In this document: positions 19,131 to 30,064 of the stretch, piece after piece
Numbering within the stretch: position 1 is the first letter of the stretch
Layout of the letters: each line of letters opens with the position of its first letter
DNA from: Tritrichomonas foetus
Taxonomy: Eukaryota; Parabasalia; Tritrichomonadida; Tritrichomonadidae
DNA: 60,164 bases
Direction of reading: 5' to 3'
Assembly (NCBI GenBank): GCA_001839685.1
Contig: MLAK01000728.1
Location: 6,194 to 66,357, forward strand
Notes under the pieces: generated by a model
What the model was told of the DNA's origin: nothing
The model's input: the letters and a program-made list of their open reading frames with translations, nothing else
Databases searched by the model: none
Translations under genes and position numbers: made by a program

Positions 19131-19513
19131 AATAAACATTCGTCTTGATGAATTTTTCCCCCACATTTTTCTCTGCCAAACGCAAATGTTCACAAAAAGT
19201 TCATATGATGATTAAAAATGGTCGGATGTATTAAATGATGACAAGTTTTTGCAAAGGTGAAATTTGGAGTGATATGGTTAACATCAGTTGAACTTTCTTC
19301 TCAAAATTCGAAGAAATTATATATTTGAAAAAAGACAAATTGAGAAATATTGGAATAAATCGATTTGATAAGTTAAGAAGTAAGAAATAAACAGGAAAAC
19401 AAGAAAATAAATGAAATATTGAATCTTATGAATCCATTTATCTGATATATTCATCTTTTATTCATGAAAATCAACATTCTTTTTGCATCAAAAAATAAAT
19501 GCACAGTAACCAA
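18945..19513. other. Convergent spacer containing the long A tract
   Basis: This spacer lies between the Pmp-like gene (+) and the BspA-like gene (-). Apart from the 85-nt A run it is ordinary AT-rich sequence. Confidence 0.6.
19042..19126. repeat. Homopolymer of 85 consecutive A
   Basis: The run is uninterrupted and far longer than the other A or T tracts in the window (15-18 nt at 17030, 43110 and 54262). It lies 97 nt downstream of the Pmp-like stop codon and on the same strand as a poly(A) tail would. The true length is uncertain because homopolymers are error-prone in sequencing. Confidence 0.9.
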
Positions 19514-20785
19514 TCATGTATTAATTTCTTGGTTTTGAAGTTGTGAATTATTATGCTTTCTCTTCTTTATGAAAAGCAAAACAACGACAATTATAACGGC
19601 AATAATAATGACAACTGCAACAACAATTCCAACAACTGTGCCAGCATTTGTTGAAACATTTTTATTATCTGCGTTTTGATCATTAGTTGGGTTAACCGGT
19701 TCTTCATTACTATTTGTTTTACCTGACTTTTCATCAGTATTTGTTTTAACTGATTCTTCGTCACTATTTGTTTGAACTGATTTTTCATCACCAGTTGATG
19801 TTTGGACTGTTGAACACTTTTCTGTAATATTTTCATTTGAAATCACAAATGAAGTTAGTTCACTTGTGACAGTTTGAATGTCTTTGAAGAGTGTATTGTT
19901 ACAAGATTGATATGTCACATAAACTTTAACTGTAAAATTTTGAATAAAGGTAAGATTATTATCGCCTTTCTTCAACTCAACTAGTGAATTATCAACGTCA
20001 ATATATGTCAAATGTGCACCTATTGAAGCATTATTAACAATTTTTACCTTATAAAATGATACATTAGAAACAGGTAAGTTACAAAATGTATCACCTGTAT
20101 AAGTTTTATCAACATAAATAAAGCCTATATTGGTATTTTCAAATGGAGTTCCCTTAAAAATAGGTGGATTAGTGCCAAGATATATAGCATTTGTGAGTTT
20201 TGTGCAATTAAAAAATGCATTCTCACCTATTGATTTAACATTAAATCCAATTTTCAAATTTCCTGATAATCCTGTGCAAGAATAAAATGCATTAGAACTA
20301 ATCTCAGTAACACCATTTCCAATTGTTAAAGATCCTGTGAATCCAGTGCAATCAGCAAATGCATCTTCACCAATAAAAGTAACACTATCTGGGATTGTCA
20401 GTGATCCTGATAATCCACGACAATAAGAAAATGCATCTCTACCAATAAAAGTAACACTATCTGGGATTGTCAGTGATCCTGTTAATCCATTGCAATCAGA
20501 AAATGCATGGTCACCAATGGAAGTAACACCATTTCCAATTGTTAATGTTCCCGTTAATCCACTGCAATCATCAAATGCAAAATCACCAATTGAAGAAACA
20601 CTATCTGGAATTGTTAATGATCCTGTGAATCCATTGCATCTATAAAATGCATGCAAACCAATCTTAGTAACACTATTTCCAATTGTTAATGATCCTTTGA
20701 ATGAACTGCATTGAAAAATCAAAACCCAAATAGCTAAAAGAATGACGGAAATTTCCCTTATCGCAAACTTCGCAAATGGCCGAAT
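19514..20785 (-). pseudogene. BspA-like leucine-rich-repeat surface protein, 5'-truncated, no ATG
   Basis: The open frame encodes seven to eight 23-residue BspA-type (TpLRR) repeats of the form SLTIPDSVTxIGxxAFxxCxGLTG, then a Thr/Val-rich stalk, a degenerate 11-residue Thr-Asn-Glu-Glu repeat region, one transmembrane segment (VVGIVVAVVIIIAVIIVVVLLF) and a KKRKHNN tail. BspA-like proteins are a very large trichomonad surface family. The frame is open up to a TGA at 20786-20788 but contains no methionine at all. Its first coding segment joins, inside a repeat, to sequence shared with the transposon copy starting at 20714. I therefore call it 5'-truncated. The hydrophobic lead (VILLAIWVLIF) that looks like a signal peptide belongs to the transposon-like repeat. 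An assembly join error is also possible. Confidence 0.75.
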
Positions 20786-21670
20786 TCAAAAATATTTCGA
20801 AAATGATTCTGAAGAAGCTATTGTTTCAGTTTTCGGGTGAACAGCTTTCAGTCAATTGTTAAATCTATTTTTTATAGTTATGAGCCATATTTATTCATAG
20901 TTTTGAAATTTTGCAACAATTAAACCGAAAAAAGAGCGATTTTGGAGAAAGCCTAAAAAAAAATTGTGAGAAGCTTTTTTTCCAAGAATCACAAAGATTA
21001 TAATACTGCTTCCCATAATTCTATTTACACTTCTTCTATCGATTTTTAATTAAAAATCGCGAAAATTTTGATAGTTTTAACTCAGTGATGTTGAATTAAT
21101 TCAATTTCCATTTGACAAATATGAATGTATTGAAATCTTTTCTGTCATAAAATTTTAGTATATGAAGAAAATAGACTGGCAGTCCTCAACAGCACATTCT
21201 CAAGCAGGGATACAGATACAACGATTGAAAGACCAAATCAAGAAAAATGGAATCCAATATGTTTTTTTCCAGACTCGATGNNNNNNNNNNNNNNNNNNNN
21301 NNNNNNNNNNNNNNNNNNNNNNNNNNNNNNNNNNNNNNNNNNNNNNNNNNNNNNNNNNNNNNNNNNNNNNNNNNNNNNNNNNNNNNNNNNNNNNNNNNNN
21401 NNNNNNNNNNNNNNNNNNNNNNNNNNNNNNNNNNNNNNNNNNNNNNNNNNNNNNNNNNNNNNNNNNNNNNNNNNNNNNGGGTTTATTTTTTTCTCACAAT
21501 TTTTTTTTGGATTTGGTTTTCTCTGTATCTTGATTTTTAAATTATAATATTTATATATTATTAATATGATTACAATTAAATAATTTTTAGATGACAATAA
21601 TATCAACAATTATTCATTTAGATCTCTCAATAGTCTTCTACATCTAGATCTAGTTAGTTTGTATACATCT
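20714..21670 (-). mobile_element. Truncated inverted copy of the TIR transposon (copy A)
   Basis: This segment is nearly identical, in inverse orientation, to 56569-57582. Few substitutions were seen by eye, for example one in the attaata(t/g)gattac stretch. It keeps one terminal repeat, gtttgtatacatct, at 21657-21670. It lacks the other terminus: homology stops at 20714, where the BspA-like frame begins. The ORF starting MKKIDWQSSTAHSQAGIQIQ at 21162 is shared with copy B but runs into a gap of unknown bases (21281-21478). Copy B has 255 bp in the corresponding interval. Confidence 0.85.
21281..21478. other. Assembly gap (198 N)
   Basis: The gap lies inside transposon copy A. The intact partner has 255 bp here, so the gap length is probably only approximate and the region was hard to assemble because of the repeat. 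Confidence 0.99.
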
Positions 21671-23274
21671 GATTTGAATAATTTTGTTATTTGAATGATT
21701 CATCAATTTTCAGAACCTATATAAAACTTTCAATTGATTTTCAAAAGTTTTATAACTTGTATAATTTTTCTATATATTTGGAAACGTTATCATTTATTCG
21801 ATATTCTTCTTCTGACTATACAAGGAAGATATTTCGTTCATCCAATTCGCTGTCAATATTCAACTCAAGACGTTAAATAAATTTGATTGATTGATGTGTT
21901 TCGTGAACGAAGCCTCTGCTTTCCGACAATTAATTTGTTCATATCAATATCATTCAAACGAGAGGCCAAAATTACACATCCCAAATGATTCAGAAATAGA
22001 AAATAAAAAGGAATTCAGCATCCCTCTTAGAAGGGAAAGCTCGACGTTGTCTCAATCGCACAATTTGAGATTACCGTTTTAGAGAAAACGGAAGAGACAA
22101 GATCTTAAAGCATTTAGAAGAGTCTCTCAAAGCACTGCTGAATTCCTTTAAAGAAGTTTCAGCCTATGAAAAGATAGTCTGTAAAAATGAAATTTCATAA
22201 ACCACTGTTTTTATAAAAAATTCTATTTATTTTATCATTTATTGAGAGAAAAAGTAGGTGAAAAAAAGTTTATGCAAAATTTTAGTTAGGCTGTCAATCG
22301 TTCAAATAAGTGGCGTCAAAATAATTAAATCTTTCTCGAATAAAATTGAAATATCATACTGTCATTCAAAATTTATGATGTACAAATTGAATGGTTTTGA
22401 AAATGAATAAAGACATCTTAATTTCACATTTTCATTATTCATTTTCATTCGAGATTAAACATAACACAGGAATTTAGTTTACAATATTGCCTAAAATGAA
22501 TTTGTTTCAAGAGTTTTCCGAATTCTCATTTTAGAAGTCTTCTTTTTCTGAAAAAAGAATTCAATTCATATTCAAAAATGTATATGTATTCAATATATTT
22601 CAGAATGCATTGAAACTGTCACAAAATATCTCTGAAATTTATAAAAATTATATAATATTACTATAATTCACGAAAAAATCAAAAATTGTCTCGTGGATAA
22701 ATAAAAAAATCAAGATTCGAAAAATAAAAGATTCTATTGAATACAGATAAAATGCGAACTCAAAAAGTCACGAATAGGGCTGGAAATCATGATTTGCAGT
22801 TTTTCGAAAGAATTCAAACCAAACCAAAAATGCGTTTCTCTTAATTGAACAGCCAAAAATCGGTTTTGGAGACGACTGAAGTGGTCAATTAGATTCAATC
22901 TTGGCAAATATTTCGTTTTCCAAAGACACGAGAAATAACTTTATGAAAACTGAATTTGGTGAATACGATAATCAGCAATCCCAAAATGTTAATCCACATT
23001 GTTCTGATGATACAAATCGTTGTCATTTCCATTCATTTTGGGAAAGAAAATTTATTAGTAATGTGAAATATGTCTAAATGACAATGACATTGTTCTTATT
23101 CAGTAAAACATATATAGATTACAAAAAGAAACGATAAAAATAAACAATTAAAAGAATGATATCATGATGAATGAAGATTATCGAATTAAACATATATTTA
23201 TCAAACAAAATATTCTTACTAACAATCTATTATAATCACCACACAACTTAACCCTTCTTTTTTCTTTAACTCTC
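21671..23274. other. Intergenic region, no supported gene
   Basis: Short open stretches at about 21691-22082 lack an ATG-anchored coding pattern. Around 22010-22080 the GC is slightly raised (a ccctcttagaaggg hairpin is visible), possibly a decayed exon. Nothing else was recognised. Confidence 0.45.
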
Positions 23275-24582
23275 TCATCTCGCTGTTGCTGGCACTGGCA
23301 GTGGTGGTGTTCGATAATTATGCATCATCCATGGATGTTTCAGAATCTGATCAGGTGTAAATCTTTTATTTGGGTCCCATTGCATGCATCCAGTGATTAG
23401 TGAAAGAAGAAGTTTGTCAGTTATTCCTGTCTCCCTTCCAATATTCGAAGTTCCAGGCCTGTGAATGAAACCATCAGAATTTGGCTCAAGAATTGGGGTT
23501 CCATCATTATGGAAGTAATATTCTGCTCTTTTTCCTTGTTCAATCATCCATTTTGGAGGTGGACCAAGGATTTTTTGATACATTTGCATCAATTCAGTTT
23601 CATCTTCAGCTTCATAAACAGGTTTCCCTGTTACCATTTCGCAGAGAACGCATGCGAAGCCCCAAACATCAATTGGTGGACCATATTCACATCCAAAAAC
23701 CACTTCTGGAGCACGATAAAAACGAGATTGAATATAAGTATATAATATATCATTACAATGACTTGAACATCCAAAATCAATCATTTTTATCGCGGTTTTC
23801 CGCTGGTTCATGAAAAGAATGTTTTCGGGCTTGAAATCACAATGGATGATTCCATGACTATGCATGAAACGAAGTGCATCAACTGTTTGGCGAGCAACAA
23901 GTTGAATTGTTGATAAAGAAAGGCCTAAAAAATTCTGTGCTTTTAATGTATTGTATACATCATAAGTGCCTAATTCCATAACAATACCAAAAAAACCACG
24001 AAAAGTGAAAGTTTCATAAATACGAATAATATGATGTTCTTCTGGTCCTTTGTCTTTTTGAAGAGTATATAGAAAATCTTTTTCCAGCATGATTTGATCA
24101 TGATGTTTTTGATGATCCCTTAAAAGTTTGATGGCAATAGTTTTACCTGTTTTATGATCAACGCATTTAATAACGCCACCAAATGAGCCTTTTCCTAAAA
24201 CTTGTAACATTTGATATCGATAATTTATATGTTCGTTCGTGATGAATTGAAAATGTTCTGGTAATACGGCATTATAACTTTTATCAGTTGGTGGAACTTT
24301 TCTGACATAATAAATATCCTGTAAAGTAACAATTTCTTTAGATTCGAGTTCGGTGAGATATTCGCTAAAGTTAGTGATGATAAAATTTCCATCGACTGGT
24401 CCTTTAAATTTTGGTGGTCCTTTTGTTGGACCTTTTGGCCGTGGCGCTGACTTGGTTGTGTTTGGGCGTGGGGATTTTGGTATTGGCGGCGGTTTTGGTT
24501 TTAATTCGCGTTTCTTGACAGCTGATTTACGTGGAGGAACTTTAATCAGCATGTTTGGCTTATGTGCTGCGACTTGGTGCAT
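23275..24582 (-). CDS. DYRK-type (CMGC) dual-specificity protein kinase
   Basis: This 435-residue kinase has a basic, Pro-rich N-terminus (KPKPPPIPKSPRPNT, PKGPTKGPPKFKGP) and a full kinase domain from about residue 120. It has a glycine loop (GKGSFGGV), VAIK-type lysine in TIAIKLL (Lys152), catalytic loop HCDFKPEN (Asp249), DFG (Asp269) and the DYRK-class activation loop YTYIQSRFYRAPE with its autophosphorylated Tyr. A conserved EYGPPIDVWGFAC helix follows. HCD instead of HRD is normal in this family. DYRK/Yak-type kinases regulate growth and cell-cycle transitions; no specific target can be inferred. The open frame begins at a GTG 18 codons earlier. I chose the ATG at 24582, which follows a TCAATCG Initiator-like motif by about 10 nt. 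Confidence 0.93.
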   Translation of the reverse strand: MHQVAAHKPNMLIKVPPRKSAVKKRELKPKPPPIPKSPRPNTTKSAPRPKGPTKGPPKFKGPVDGNFIITNFSEYLTELESKEIVTLQDIYYVRKVPPTDKSYNAVLPEHFQFITNEHINYRYQMLQVLGKGSFGGVIKCVDHKTGKTIAIKLLRDHQKHHDQIMLEKDFLYTLQKDKGPEEHHIIRIYETFTFRGFFGIVMELGTYDVYNTLKAQNFLGLSLSTIQLVARQTVDALRFMHSHGIIHCDFKPENILFMNQRKTAIKMIDFGCSSHCNDILYTYIQSRFYRAPEVVFGCEYGPPIDVWGFACVLCEMVTGKPVYEAEDETELMQMYQKILGPPPKWMIEQGKRAEYYFHNDGTPILEPNSDGFIHRPGTSNIGRETGITDKLLLSLITGCMQWDPNKRFTPDQILKHPWMMHNYRTPPLPVPATAR

Positions 24583-24595
24583 AATTCTCGATTGA
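24583..24595 (-). promoter_or_regulatory. Initiator-like TCA and short leader of the DYRK-type kinase
   Basis: The minus strand reads TCAATCGAGAATT and then ATG. The TCA lies 10 nt before the chosen start and after the more upstream GTG-started frame, which supports the shorter protein. Confidence 0.45.
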
Positions 24596-26163
24596 TAAAC
24601 TTTAATTTTTTCTTTTTGTGGGAAATATTTTCTCACAAATTTTTTAAGAAATTGTAAAAAAATAGCAAATGGCTAAAATCTTGGATTAACTAATATAAAC
24701 GTACAGTTATATAGATTTCAAAGATATTCAAATCTAATTATCCAAAAAGGTGAAGTCATACATCATTCGCCTACATTTGGATTGGCTATTTCTTATCCAA
24801 TCAAACTAACCAGAAAGTGTCACAAGACACTTTGATATGTTTCTTTCATTTTTATGAACGAATGAACTCATCATGAACAAAGATGTGTCATTTCTTCTCA
24901 TGAATCATTTTGATTCCTTGGTGACTTCATAAAAATATGGTATTAATCAGTTAGAAGCATTATGAGGCCACTTCCACATTTGATATAGGGCAATGACAGT
25001 TCATCAATTTTGGTGAGTTTATATGAACATGTTCTTTTGGTGTTGTTCCTTTTCAATCCAAAAATAGAACCATATTTATATAATGCTGCAGAGTCTGGTG
25101 CCACCAATCTCTATAGATTCAAACTAAAACCTGCCTTGGAATTGCTTCTATAAATGAAAAAATGAGCGAATTTCCGATTGACAATCTTAATAATAACTAA
25201 GAAGAGGTCATGATGAAATGAGGTATACATTAACTTCCAACAGTTTAATTAGAGAAAGCAAAATGATTGAATTGTCAAAAAATTAGTCATTCTTTCATCT
25301 TCATTTTTCTCAAACTTATTTATTTCACTAACAAACCTGAATAATAGAATATTACAATTAATTTAAAACATGTGAAATATGTTCTAACCTGGTGCTAGCC
25401 TTTCCTTCTTGCCAATTGTGTCATGATTATTCTTCTGACTGATTTTAGATTTATGTACTTATCCATATCAAGTGAAGTCAAACAGACTATATAGAAATCT
25501 TTTTTCTTTGAAATGGTTTTGATCAATAATAAATTAGTGGTTCTATCCCAAACAAATTCATTATTACACTTTCTTGATTTGATTAGATTAAATTATTAAA
25601 ATGAAAACTTTTTCAACACAATGAGTTTTCCAAAATTGATCAATCTTTTTTTTTTAATTTTTTTGGAATTCATTCAACCATATCCAATTGAACCATCAAT
25701 AGACTCAAACATTATTTTATAGTTAATAAATGACTAGCATTCTTCTTTCTAATAAGAAAATGAAGATTAAAATTTATTGATTCTTGAAATACTCATGATC
25801 TACACTAAACATGAAAGGATGTATTCAAAAAGTCAAGTCGTTCTTTTTCATTCAAATCCAATTCAAAAACACTGTCGAAAATTGAATGCTTTACATGTTA
25901 AATGATGATCACATTTTAAATTAATCTTTCTGAAATTGGTCTTCGATTTTTGCTTCAAAGATATCCGTCATTCAATGAATTGATATGTAAATTCACTCAA
26001 TATTTTTATTGATCAATGAAAAAGTTATGATACCATTTTTTTTTTGTGAGATATTTGAGAAACCACAAAACAAAAAGTTCATAAAAATAAAAATCTTATA
26101 AATGCAAATATTTCAGTAGTTTACGCGAAATGTTAGAAAAAAGTTTAGCAGTATAAAAATTTA
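24596..26163. other. Divergent intergenic region, nothing recognised
   Basis: This 1.6-kb AT-rich spacer lies between the kinase (-) and the ArfGAP gene (+). No ORF of coding character, repeat array or RNA gene was found on either strand. Confidence 0.5.
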
Positions 26164-26168
26164 TCAAA
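26164..26168 (+). promoter_or_regulatory. Initiator-like TCA directly before the ArfGAP start
   Basis: The sequence TTATCAAAATG places the presumed transcription start (A of TCA) only 3 nt before the ATG. Confidence 0.45.
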
Positions 26169-28235
26169 ATGAATTTCGATCCTTCAAATATCGCTAATCT
26201 TCACGAAAACCCCATGTATTTGATGGAACAATCCCAACGATACCAACACATCACCGATATGTCAGCAAAAGTTCAGAAAATCGAGAAAATTATTTCGCGT
26301 TATGTAACCCTCGGGGATCAGCTTTGTGATACAATCAAAGAGTCGATTGATACCTTAAACGAAATAGAATTTGTTTGCACTAACAGAAATTTCACATCGA
26401 TTTTGCAATTAATTAATGAATTCCAATTATCGCTACGAACGCACTTTACTGACATACAGGAGACCTCCGTCACGCCAATGAAAAAGTTCATCAAGCAGAA
26501 CCTTCCAGAACTCGCCGAATCGAAAAGAATCCATTCCAAAAATCTAGAAAAATATTACGTCGTTCAAGATCATTACCTTAGTCTTCCGAAAAAATCGAAG
26601 CAAAAATTATACGAGGATCGACAGATTGAATTCCGGAAAGCTTTCACTGATTCTGCCCAGTCGTTTTTCGAATATTTGATTAAAATCGATTCTTCGGAAG
26701 CCCAAATGAATAACTTAATTGGCAGCTTTTTGACTAATTTTCCATCGTCTTTTATTAATTCAACGCATGATGTTTTGAAACGTGCTTTGAAAAAGACCAA
26801 AAATGCAAAGAAAAAAGACGTCGAAAATCTTTTGCCAGATTTCCACAAAATTGCTAAACGTGCGAAGTCATGTCGTAAAGAATTTTTATCATCTTTGCCA
26901 ATATTTTTCCAACAGCAAAGTGCGCGTGCTGGGCCAGACCGATCAATGGTTCTGAAACAAGGTTACTTATGGAAGAAAAATGGAAAATTTGGAAAATCTT
27001 TCGATCGATTTTATTTTGTTTGTAATCAAGGTGTTCTTTCTTATTCACCAAATGTTGAAATGGCACATAATCCACCAAAAACTCTCGAACTTGTACTTGC
27101 AAGTGTATCTCCAAATGAAACAGAAGAAAGACCTTTCTGTTTTACAATTTCAACACAAAATAAAGTTTTGATTTTACAAGCACCTTCTCAACGTGATTAC
27201 GACGAATGGATGAATACTATTCAAAATGGAATATTTGCTAAATTAGCAGCATCTTCACCATTAGCTAGTCGAACTCATGGAGAAATTCCAATTTTACCAA
27301 CCATTCAGAAAACTACAGACTTATGCGCAGATTGCGACAAATTAGATACAGATTGGTATATATTGAATCGTGCATTAACAATTTGTGAACATTGTGCTGG
27401 AATTCATCGTTCAATACCACAATCATCAACGGTACGTTCACTCAAATTAGATACGATTGATCGTTTCAATTTGAAAATTCGTGAGGTGCTTTCTAAAAAT
27501 GTAATTAATGAGTTTATCGAATATGAATATCCAGACGATAAAATTGATGACCAATCTACTCCTGAAGAACGTCAATCGTTTATTAGGCATAAATATATTG
27601 ATAAATTATATATAGATCCTAATTACGAAGTTCCAGATGTTTTTGTATTAATCCAAAATCAAGATTTATTAGAATTAATGAAAGTTGCTTTCATTGGTTC
27701 ACTTGATGCTTCCACAAATGTTTTAAGAGGCAATTTCAAACCTATTCATGCCGCTGCCTGTGTTGGAAATCCACTTCTCATTGTTGCAATTGCTCAAAAT
27801 TCCCAACAGATTGATGATTTGGATGAAAATGGATGGTCTGCACTTTCTTATGCCACTTTTTATAATAACATAAAGGCTGTTGAAGCTTTAATTGCTTTTG
27901 GTGCTGATATTGGAGCATCAACTGAAGCACATCCTTACATAGTTGCACATGAAAAACATCATGAAGAAATGATCCAGAAGTTTAAGAATTATCCAGTCCA
28001 ATATGATGAAGAGCATTTCCCTGAATTAGTCCCACTAAACACAGATTTCACACCTCAACCAATTAAAAAGGGAATGGAAGTGAAAGATGAAGAAAATGAC
28101 AGTAAAGATATAATGACTAGGAATGATAGGATTCAAATTCAACAAGCTCTCAAAAGCATGAGTAGGAAAGGAAGAGCAAGAAGAAGATCGGTGGCTTCTT
28201 TTGACCAAAGAGTTGTTCTGAGTTTTAATGATTAA
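26169..28235 (+). CDS. BAR-PH-ArfGAP-ankyrin protein (ACAP/ASAP type)
   Basis: The 688-residue protein is a GTPase-activating protein for Arf-family G proteins, with membrane-curvature and phosphoinositide-binding modules. Domain order: helical BAR-like region (about 1-250), PH domain (about 260-357, starting KQGYLWKKNGKFGKSFDRFY and ending WMNTIQNG), ArfGAP zinc finger (Cys386, Cys389, Cys406, Cys409 with the correct 16-residue spacing) followed by the arginine finger region GIHRSI (Arg414) and VRSLKLD. Two ankyrin repeats follow (about 524-590, PIHAAACVGN and GWSALSYATFYNN), then a basic tail (RKGRARRRS). All key zinc and arginine residues are present, so it is probably active, at endosomal or plasma membranes. 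GC is near 48% in the early BAR part and about 30% in the ankyrin part. Confidence 0.95.
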   Translation: MNFDPSNIANLHENPMYLMEQSQRYQHITDMSAKVQKIEKIISRYVTLGDQLCDTIKESIDTLNEIEFVCTNRNFTSILQLINEFQLSLRTHFTDIQETSVTPMKKFIKQNLPELAESKRIHSKNLEKYYVVQDHYLSLPKKSKQKLYEDRQIEFRKAFTDSAQSFFEYLIKIDSSEAQMNNLIGSFLTNFPSSFINSTHDVLKRALKKTKNAKKKDVENLLPDFHKIAKRAKSCRKEFLSSLPIFFQQQSARAGPDRSMVLKQGYLWKKNGKFGKSFDRFYFVCNQGVLSYSPNVEMAHNPPKTLELVLASVSPNETEERPFCFTISTQNKVLILQAPSQRDYDEWMNTIQNGIFAKLAASSPLASRTHGEIPILPTIQKTTDLCADCDKLDTDWYILNRALTICEHCAGIHRSIPQSSTVRSLKLDTIDRFNLKIREVLSKNVINEFIEYEYPDDKIDDQSTPEERQSFIRHKYIDKLYIDPNYEVPDVFVLIQNQDLLELMKVAFIGSLDASTNVLRGNFKPIHAAACVGNPLLIVAIAQNSQQIDDLDENGWSALSYATFYNNIKAVEALIAFGADIGASTEAHPYIVAHEKHHEEMIQKFKNYPVQYDEEHFPELVPLNTDFTPQPIKKGMEVKDEENDSKDIMTRNDRIQIQQALKSMSRKGRARRRSVASFDQRVVLSFND

Positions 28236-28522
28236 TTTTCCTTTCTTCATCTCATAATTTGAATGCGTTTTTTATTTTAATTTCATGATAATTTTAAATA
28301 TTTTAAATGTGATTCTTGAAATATTATCAAAATCAGCTGAATTATTACGTTATTCATGATTTTGGTTGAATCACATGTAGTATTGTATAAATTTTTTCAT
28401 TATCCACTTTTTCTTTTTATTTCTTTTATGGATTGATTAGGTTATCAGAGATAGGCTGGCAACACCTTTATGGATTGAATATTCTCAAATAAAACTAATT
28501 TGATATTGTTATTATTCATTTT

Positions 28523-29555
28523 TTGGTGAAAAGATGGACACAATTGTTTTTGATATGGATTATTTTCCTTTTCTATTTTCAAAGTTTAAAAATTACAAAA
28601 ATTCTTATTATTTGTATAATTTTATTCACGTTTTTTGTTCATATTCACTTGCAATCACTCATACAAATAAATGATGAATTTAAGTTTGATGAAACAAACA
28701 ATTCCAGTCTTAAGAAGGCACAAAAAGAAATTGGGTTTGAGGATTTGTATATTTCCAGAGAAAGAAATGAATTAAATGAATCTTATGAAGATATTCATTT
28801 AAATATTGATGAATTTATGTTTGAATTTGAGGATCGAGTTGTTAGTTCAATAATCAAAAATCAAATTTACCATAGAAGAAACATTTTCCAAAAAATTCAC
28901 TTATTTCTTTAAACGAATTCAGCAAGCAATTAAGAATTATTGGCGAAGTTAGTTGTATAGAGTTGGTAATGAGTGGATCTACTACAACTTTTACACATTC
29001 TAGAAATTGTTCAGAAGTCTTTCATCCAAAAGCTTTTATGTATAGTCGTTTTTCAAAACAAATTATTGAAAAACCTCAATTCTTAAATGGACGTTTTATT
29101 AACCCAAATTGTGGAAATTGTATCAAAGATTTAGGTTTTGATTGTAAACCAATTGGATCAAATTTTTACAATCGTACCAAATTCCGCGATGTTCGTCGCA
29201 TTAAAATTGATTTTGGAAATCTTGAACGAAATAATTCGAATATGAATATTCAAGATTACACAAATAATCGAATTAATAGGTTAAATGATTGTGATTTTGG
29301 AATAATTATTGGTTTAGAACATCCTCAAGGCCTTTTATGTGATTTAGAATCTCCTCACTTCAGAATAATTGATTCACGAACTTTAATTGAGCTTTGTTTT
29401 TGTCCTTTTTCTTTTACATCGAGAATGACTATTCTGCACTTTTGTTTTGTTTGGAAGTAATTAATGGTGAATGGTCAGTTTTGCCAATTTTCACATCAGG
29501 ACTGATTGGATTGGAAAAAATGGTTAAGACCTACTGCCAACGTAATGAATCATAA
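28523..29555 (+). pseudogene. Frameshifted relic of an unrecognised, probably membrane-anchored protein
   Basis: Three consecutive protein-like stretches occupy three different frames. The first (to 28912) has a hydrophobic anchor (about 50 residues) and an acidic region. The second (about 28910-29460) includes NPNCGNCIKDLGFDCKPIGS and GLEHPQGLLCDLESPHFRII. The third (to a TAA at 29553-29555) reads EVINGEWSVLPIFTSG and LIGLEKMVKTYCQ. Neither the first nor the second stretch begins with an ATG in its own frame. The simplest reading is one gene with at least two frameshifts. An N-terminal anchor followed by a Cys-containing globular part would suit a type II Golgi or surface protein, but I cannot name the family. 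Confidence 0.5.
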
Positions 29556-30064
29556 CAATTATGCAAATAATAGTTTTTCCGAGTATTTTTATTGAAAGAA
29601 AATTATGTTATTTCATTGATCAACGATTATACAATGATTTTCATCTTATCTACTGAGTTTTTAGTTGTACCTAAATATATACATTTCTTATTCATATCAA
29701 TCCACAAAGTGATCCAATGATTTATCAAATTTTATATCTAAATTATTCAAAAACCAAGATCATCTTTAAAAACTTGATTTTATGTATTATTTAGAATAAC
29801 AAAGTGAAAAACATATTTGAAAGGAGTTTAGATATTAAATATAAATTGGATATTAAGAAAAAATATAAATTTGATATTAAGAAAAAATGAAATACTTTTA
29901 GGTCTATTTTCTTCGGGTATTCAGGACTACTGAAAGATTGAAAAACTCAGAAGCAACACCAAAAAATAATATACATACCGATATTGCATGTTTGAATCAC
30001 AAAATTTATATTTACAAATATAGATATGTAGACATCAAATCAACAAAAAAAAAATTCAAACTCG
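29556..30064. other. Spacer between two decayed genes
   Basis: This AT-rich spacer has a short imperfect duplication near 29840-29890 (tatt aagaaaaaat at aaat). No gene was seen. Confidence 0.5.

Noticed and set aside
19011..19215. Poly-Lys and poly-Phe ORFs
   Set aside because: They are translations of the 85-nt A tract.
21691..22082. Two small ORFs of about 60 codons after transposon copy A
   Set aside because: Neither begins with ATG in a coding-like context, and neither resembles a known protein.
23820..23850. HCD in place of HRD in the DYRK-type kinase as a sign of a pseudokinase
   Set aside because: HCD is common in the DYRK family, and the catalytic Lys, Asp and DFG are all present.
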